Shown here one piece after another: positions 6,264 through 10,097 of a stretch of DNA of 10,097 nt. The translations under genes and the position numbers were made by a program. This DNA is from Rickettsiales bacterium (GTDB lineage: Bacteria; Pseudomonadota; Alphaproteobacteria; Rickettsiales; JANQQO01), in assembly GCA_028289305.1 (NCBI GenBank), contig JANQQO010000200.1:1-10097 (forward strand). The letters are read 5' to 3'. Positions within the stretch are counted from its first letter, which is position 1. Each line of letters opens with the position of its first letter. The notes below the pieces were generated by a model. The model worked only from the letters and a program-made list of their open reading frames with translations. It had not been told where the DNA came from and did not search any database.

Positions 6264-8207
6264 TCAACCATAAGGAGGTGCTGCTTCTGCTTTTAGTTTA
6301 TCGATTACCTCGGTAAGTGCAAGTATTTCTTGATTTTTATTACCCAAACGACGTACCGACACCGTTTTTTCCTCCATTTCGCGCTTACCCAGCGCAAAAA
6401 TGACGGGCACTTTTGCTAAGGAATGTTCGCGGATTTTGTAATTGATCTTTTCGTTGCGGATATCAAGCACAGCGCGCAATCCAGCTTTTTCTAGAGCGTT
6501 TTTTACTTCCCTAGCGTAGTCATCGGCATCGCTGGTGATGGTGGCGATGGCGATTTGTGTGGGCGACAACCATAAGGGGAATTTGCCGGCGTAATGTTCG
6601 ATGAGAATGCCGATGAAGCGTTCGAACGAGCCAAGGATGGCGCGGTGGAGCATGACGGGGCGGTGTTTTTCACCATCTGCTGCAATGTAACTGGCATCGA
6701 GGCGTTCTGGGAGGACGAAATCGACTTGCAGGGTGCCGCATTGCCAATCGCGCCCGATGGCATCGCGCAGGACGAATTCAAGCTTCGGGCCATAAAATGC
6801 GCCTTCACCTTTATTCAGCGTCCATTCTAAGCCGCTAGCATCGGCAGCGTTTTTGAGCGCGGTCTCGGCCTTATCCCAGATGGCATCGGAGCCAGCGCGG
6901 GTTTCCGGCCGGTCGGAGAATTTGACGACGATATCGGTGAAGCCGAGGGCGTGATAGACTTCTTGCAGGAGATCGCAGAATCCCTTGGTTTCAGAGACGA
7001 TTTGTTCTTCGGTGCAGAAGATATGGCCGTCATCTTGCACCATGGCGCGAACGCGCATCAAACCGTGCAGCGCGCCGGAGGGCTCGTTACGGTGGCAGGG
7101 ACCAAATTCTGCCATGCGCAGCGGAAGATCGCGATAGCTCTTGATGCCCTGATTGAAGATTTGCACATGGCCTGGGCAGTTCATGGGTTTGATGGCGAGC
7201 GTGCGGTCTTCATCGGATTCACTGATGAACATGTTTTCTCGGAATTTTTCCCAGTGGCCGGATTTTTCCCATAACGTGCGGTCGACGAGTATGGGGGTGC
7301 TAACTTCGAGATAGCCGTGCTGGCGGATAGCGGTGCGGATGAAGTTTTGTAGGAGGCGATAGAGCGTCCAGCCTTTACCGTGCCAGAAGATGGCGCCGGG
7401 GGCTTCTTCTTGCAGGTGGAAGAGATCCATCTCGCGGCCTAAGCGGCGGTGATCCCGTTTTTCTGCTTCTTCTAGGCGGTGTAGATGGGCTTTTAGGTCT
7501 TTTTCATTGGCCCAGGCCGTGCCGTAAATGCGCTGGAGCATGGCGTTGTTGCTATCGCCACGCCAATAGGCACCGGCGAGTTTGGTGAGCTTGAAGGATT
7601 TGGGGTTCAGCTTGCCGGTGGAGGGCAGGTGAGGGCCACGGCAGAGATCGATGAAGTCACCCTGGCGGTAGAGGGTGAGGGTTTCGCCTTCGGGGATATC
7701 GCGAATGATCTCGGCTTTATAGAGCTCGCCTTGTTCGGTGAAGAAATCGATGGCGTCGTTGCGCTGCCACACTTCGCGGGTGATGGTTTCGTTACGGGCG
7801 ATGATCTCGCGCATGCGTTCTTCGATTTTTTCGAAGTCGTCGGGGGTGAAGTGCTCTTCGCGTGCGAAGTCGTAATAGAAGCCTGTATCGATCGCAGGGC
7901 CGATGGTGACTTGGGTTTCAGGATAGAGCTCTTTGACGGCCTCGGCCATGAGGTGGGCCATATCGTGGCGGAGGATTTCAAGTGCTTCCGGGTCTTTATC
8001 GGTGATGATGGCGATTTCAGCATCAGCCTCGATGGGGCGGGAGAGATCCCACTCTTCACCATTAACACGGATGGCGAGCGCGGCTTTGGCGAGGCCTGCG
8101 CCAATGCCCTCGGCGATTTCCATGCCGGTGATGGGGGCGGGATACGCCTTGGTGGAGCCATCCGGCAGGGTGATGGTGATTTGTTCCTGTTGTTGTGCTT
8201 TTGCCAT
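6264..8207 (-). CDS. thrS: Threonyl-tRNA synthetase
   Basis: Class II synthetase that charges tRNA-Thr and edits mischarged serine. The 647 residues give the full bacterial architecture: N-terminal TGS domain (about 9-70), editing domain with its four active-site residues H81, H85, C189 and H193 (HDMAH and DLCRGPH), catalytic core (about 255-545) and anticodon-binding domain (about 548-640). The zinc ligands are all present: C344 (MNCPGH), H395 (QDDGH) and H521 (VMLH). Motif 2 is FGPCHRNEPSGALHG and motif 3 lies around HRAILGSFERFIG. ATG 8207 has no evident ribosome-binding site and lies five bases after the glycosyltransferase stop, so translation probably depends on coupling to that gene. 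infC follows after 32 bases. Confidence 0.98.
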   Translation of the reverse strand: MAKAQQQEQITITLPDGSTKAYPAPITGMEIAEGIGAGLAKAALAIRVNGEEWDLSRPIEADAEIAIITDKDPEALEILRHDMAHLMAEAVKELYPETQVTIGPAIDTGFYYDFAREEHFTPDDFEKIEERMREIIARNETITREVWQRNDAIDFFTEQGELYKAEIIRDIPEGETLTLYRQGDFIDLCRGPHLPSTGKLNPKSFKLTKLAGAYWRGDSNNAMLQRIYGTAWANEKDLKAHLHRLEEAEKRDHRRLGREMDLFHLQEEAPGAIFWHGKGWTLYRLLQNFIRTAIRQHGYLEVSTPILVDRTLWEKSGHWEKFRENMFISESDEDRTLAIKPMNCPGHVQIFNQGIKSYRDLPLRMAEFGPCHRNEPSGALHGLMRVRAMVQDDGHIFCTEEQIVSETKGFCDLLQEVYHALGFTDIVVKFSDRPETRAGSDAIWDKAETALKNAADASGLEWTLNKGEGAFYGPKLEFVLRDAIGRDWQCGTLQVDFVLPERLDASYIAADGEKHRPVMLHRAILGSFERFIGILIEHYAGKFPLWLSPTQIAIATITSDADDYAREVKNALEKAGLRAVLDIRNEKINYKIREHSLAKVPVIFALGKREMEEKTVSVRRLGNKNQEILALTEVIDKLKAEAAPPYG

Positions 8208-8212
8208 GCGGG

Positions 8213-9169
8213 CTAGTGTTTAGCCGTTTTCGCCACCCTGTCAAGGTCTACCAGCTCTTCCAGCAGAGAAATCACATCTTTTTCGCTTAAATCGGTGAGG
8301 TCTTCTTCTTGCAAGAAACGGGTATTGAGGCCACGCGGGGCAGTGAGTTTAGGGTCAGAATGCTCAGAAAACAGGGTGATAGTGGGGCAGGGCGTGGCAG
8401 CGATGATGTGCATAGGGCCGGTATCGTTGCCGATGGCACAGGTGGCGTCGCGGGCGAGCATGGCAATATCGGCGAAGCTGGTTTGTTCTGACAGGTCAAT
8501 TGCGCCGCTGCATAGGGCGATGATGCTTTGGATGGTGTCTTTTTCTGCTGCAGCACCGAGGAAGACAGGGGTGATGCCTTTATCGCGCAGGAAGCGGGCG
8601 ATGGCAGCAAAACCCTCTTCAGACCAGCGTTTTTCTGGACGGTGGAGTGACCCGCCAGCGATCAGCAAGGCATAAGGGGTGGTGAGGTTAAAGCGGCTGA
8701 TATCGGAGGTGAGCCAGGAGATGTCAGGCTTGGGTACGCGTTTAATGCCGGTGATGCGCAGCTGGGTGCGCTGGCGATCGATCGTGTGCATGCGGGTGCG
8801 GCTGGGGTGGAGATGTGGGTGGGAGCACCATTCAACGATGCCCGACCATAAAGGTTTACGGCGACCCATGAGGCGGAAATACATCGAGCTACGCAGCGAG
8901 GTTTGCAGATCATAGACCATTTTGAATTGGCCACTGCGCAGGCGTTTTATCAGCGCCCAGAGTTTTTTGAACTCAAGTAGTTTGGGTTTTTCATCGACCC
9001 AGATTTCGTCGAAATACGGGCTTTGCTCAGCAAGGGAGACATAAGGCTCGGTGGTGAGTAAGGTGATGTGGGATTTTGGATGGCGCCGGCGAATCGCAGC
9101 GAACGGGCCGGTGGCGAGGATCATATCACCTAGCGCGCCGTGTTTGATGATGAGATAGCGTTTAGGCAT
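8213..9169 (-). CDS. Glycosyltransferase family 9 protein (ADP-heptose:LPS heptosyltransferase type)
   Basis: Family 9 enzymes transfer heptose from ADP-heptose to the inner core of lipopolysaccharide on the cytoplasmic side of the inner membrane. The 318 residues show the two Rossmann-like halves. The N-terminal half opens YLIIKHGALGDMILATGP with the acceptor-side GALGD motif (11-15). The C-terminal half has GGSLHRPEKRW (172-182) and the nucleotide-sugar motif GNDTGPMHIIAATP (247-260). ATG 9169 is chosen because the family motif begins a few residues later. The frame stays open to TTG 9247, but those extra codons are repeat B. There is no ribosome-binding site. The gene heads a minus-strand run with thrS and infC, an association of convenience rather than pathway. 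The exact sugar and acceptor cannot be read from sequence; another sugar donor is possible. Confidence 0.9.
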   Translation of the reverse strand: MPKRYLIIKHGALGDMILATGPFAAIRRRHPKSHITLLTTEPYVSLAEQSPYFDEIWVDEKPKLLEFKKLWALIKRLRSGQFKMVYDLQTSLRSSMYFRLMGRRKPLWSGIVEWCSHPHLHPSRTRMHTIDRQRTQLRITGIKRVPKPDISWLTSDISRFNLTTPYALLIAGGSLHRPEKRWSEEGFAAIARFLRDKGITPVFLGAAAEKDTIQSIIALCSGAIDLSEQTSFADIAMLARDATCAIGNDTGPMHIIAATPCPTITLFSEHSDPKLTAPRGLNTRFLQEEDLTDLSEKDVISLLEELVDLDRVAKTAKH

Positions 9170-9178
9170 AGTGCGGTG

Positions 9179-9184
9179 TTTATA
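9179..9184 (-). promoter_or_regulatory. Possible -10 box (TATAAA) before the glycosyltransferase start
   Basis: On the minus strand TATAAA lies nine bases before ATG 9169, partly within the end of repeat B (its outward-facing TATA). No ribosome-binding site follows, so the transcript may be leaderless or nearly so. No convincing -35 hexamer was found 16-18 bases upstream. Confidence 0.3.
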
Positions 9185-9327
9185 GTCATTCCACTTAAGC
9201 ATTTCTGCTTGCTGCAAATGCCTACTTGCTGCGCTTCCGGTACTCAAGTAGTTATTCTACGATCCGTTCCGGTTCTCGCAAATAGGTATTTTCGCTTACG
9301 CATAAATGCTTAATTGGAGTGACTATA
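9181..9327. repeat. Palindromic intergenic repeat, copy B (147 bp)
   Basis: The terminal arms 9181-9204 and 9304-9327 pair at 22 of 24 positions (starting TATAGTCATTCCA and ending GACTATA). Inner segments also pair loosely (about 9211-9230 with 9276-9296, and CCGG near 9237 with CCGG near 9269). The core 9237-9276 matches copy A at 36 of 40 positions, the left flank 9213-9236 matches 2794-2817 at 19 of 24, and 9280-9294 matches 2927-2941 at 15 of 15. The outer arms are unlike those of copy A. The element fills most of the space between the divergent glycosyltransferase and maf genes, and both ends carry an outward-facing TATA. Confidence 0.82.
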
Positions 9328-9356
9328 TAGCATATGTGGAAGAAAGAGGAAGTAAA

Positions 9357-9401
9357 ATGGGCAGAGAGTGGGGCTGGCTTTTTGTTGCAGAATGGGTATA
9401 A
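9357..9401 (+). CDS. Possible 14-codon leader ORF before maf
   Basis: An ATG at 9357 has a good ribosome-binding site (GAGGAAG at 9346-9352) and encodes MGREWGWLFVAEWV, with three tryptophans in 14 residues, ending in TAA at 9399-9401. The ORF is in the same frame as maf, with only CCA GGG ACT between its stop and the maf ATG. It could be a translated leader that couples initiation to maf, whose own ribosome-binding site is weak, or a former N-terminal extension. No terminator-type hairpin that would make it an attenuator was seen. It may equally be chance. Confidence 0.3.
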   Translation: MGREWGWLFVAEWV

Positions 9402-9410
9402 CCAGGGACT

Positions 9411-10004
9411 ATGGCAGATAAAACATCCAAATTGGTATTGGCCTCGGCGTCGAAAGGGCGGCTGGGATTGCTTAAGAGTATTGGTGTGACGCCGGATGTG
9501 ATTGCGCCGGCGGATATTGATGAAACGCCGCGGACGAAAGAATTGCCGAAAGCGTTCGTGCGGCGCTTAGCGCGCGAGAAGGCGCGGGCGATTGCGCCAC
9601 AGCATGCGGGTGCGGTTATATTGGCGGCGGATACGATTGCGGCGGTGGGGGGGCGGATTATTGGCAAAGCAGCAGATGCAGCGGAGGCACGAGAGGTGCT
9701 GGAGTTATTTTCAGGCAGGCGGCACCGTGTGTATACCGGCGTGTGTGTGATTGCGCCGGATGGAAAAGAGCGGGTGCGTGATGTGCTGACCATGGTGCAT
9801 TTTAAACGGCTGGAAACGGCGGAGATTGACGCATATATCGCGAGTGGAGAGTGGGAAGGCAAATCTGGCTGTTATGGGCTGCAAACGCGCGGCGGCGGGT
9901 TTGTTGATTCGCTCAATGGCTCGTTTTCGAACGTGGTAGGGCTGCCGCTGGTGGAGGCAAAGCGTATGCTAAAAGCAGCAGGATTTCGCCACCCTGCTGT
10001 GTAA
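9411..10004 (+). CDS. maf: Maf-family nucleoside triphosphate pyrophosphatase
   Basis: Hydrolyses non-canonical or pyrimidine nucleoside triphosphates to the monophosphate and pyrophosphate, as a house-cleaning enzyme linked to division arrest when overproduced. The 197 residues are full length and carry the family blocks in order: LVLASASKGRLGLL (8-21, family form ASxSPRR, with Arg17 kept), PADIDE (33-38), AADTIAAVGGRIIGK with catalytic Asp74, SGRRHRVYTGV (101-111), and the C-terminal block from WEGKSGCYG to SNVVGLPL (148-180). The usual GKP after Asp74 reads GKA here, a mild departure. The upstream bases (CAGGGACT) give only a weak ribosome-binding site. The gene converges with the partial gene at the window end, five bases apart. 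Confidence 0.96.
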   Translation: MADKTSKLVLASASKGRLGLLKSIGVTPDVIAPADIDETPRTKELPKAFVRRLAREKARAIAPQHAGAVILAADTIAAVGGRIIGKAADAAEAREVLELFSGRRHRVYTGVCVIAPDGKERVRDVLTMVHFKRLETAEIDAYIASGEWEGKSGCYGLQTRGGGFVDSLNGSFSNVVGLPLVEAKRMLKAAGFRHPAV

Positions 10005-10009
10005 TAGCT

Positions 10010-10097
10010 CTAGAGATCCATGATTTTGGTGAGGTAGACACCGTCGATAGCGTCGAACTCCGCCTTGCTGATGGCAGGGAGCTGGAAGACGTTTTGG
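10010..10097 (-). CDS. C-terminal end of an unidentified gene (partial, runs off the window)
   Basis: Reading the minus strand from the window edge, one frame is open for 28 codons to TAG at 10012-10010. It encodes VFQLPAISKAEFDAIDG followed by VYLTKIMDL. The composition looks like real protein and the frame ends cleanly five bases from the maf stop, which supports a genuine convergent gene. Another minus-strand frame is also open over this short stretch but gives an Arg/His/Pro-rich, shadow-like product. The family is not recognisable from 28 residues. Confidence 0.5.
   Translation of the reverse strand, partial: QNVFQLPAISKAEFDAIDGVYLTKIMDL

Noticed and set aside
7607..8216. Long ORFs in other frames over the 5' part of thrS (184 codons on the minus strand and 195 on the plus strand)
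   Set aside because: Shadows of thrS in a GC-rich third-position context. The products are low-complexity (Ser/Pro-rich) or lack any family motif.
9170..9247. 26-residue N-terminal extension of the glycosyltransferase from TTG 9247
   Set aside because: The extension is made of repeat B sequence, and the family motif starts right after Met at 9169. A repeat-derived extension is possible but unsupported.

Overview
The window looks like a piece of an alphaproteobacterial chromosome. This is an inference from three things: the style of ThrS, IF3 and Maf, the order glycosyltransferase-thrS-infC, and palindromic intergenic repeats of the kind seen in Rickettsiales and relatives. No rRNA, tRNA, CRISPR array, transposase or phage gene is visible. 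Coding density is high and every recognisable gene looks intact.

Layout. (1) 30-2764, plus strand: a prepilin peptidase followed 23 bases later by an MshL/PulD-type lipoprotein secretin. Together they are part of a type IV pilus or type II secretion machine; the assembly ATPase, platform protein and pilins are not here. (2) 2771-2964: an imperfect palindromic repeat (copy A). (3) 3002-5646, plus strand: a tight three-gene run encoding an ABC-2-like membrane permease without its ATPase, a membrane-anchored helical-repeat protein of unknown function, and a seven-transmembrane protein ending in an AraC-type DNA-binding domain. (4) 5686-9169, minus strand: a family 9 glycosyltransferase (heptosyltransferase type), thrS and infC, five and 32 bases apart. 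infC starts at the rare codon AUU, outside the usual ATG/GTG/TTG set. (5) 9181-9327: a second copy (B) of the palindromic repeat, filling most of the divergent intergenic region. (6) 9411-10004, plus strand: a Maf nucleotide pyrophosphatase, preceded by a possible 14-codon leader ORF. (7) From 10010 to the window end, minus strand: the C-terminus of an unidentified gene.

How the genes relate. Blocks 1 and 4 are conserved housekeeping or surface functions: pilus processing and outer-membrane export in one, LPS sugar transfer and translation in the other. Block 3 is the least explained part. A permease, a periplasm-facing repeat protein and a membrane-embedded regulator, all membrane proteins with minimal spacing, suggest envelope sensing and response, but no function can be named from sequence. 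The most distinctive non-coding signal is the repeat pair A/B. They share a conserved core but have different outer arms that still base-pair, and copy A carries two extra hairpin modules at symmetrical places. G exceeds C on the plus strand in sampled parts of both plus- and minus-strand genes, so the plus strand is probably the leading strand of replication.
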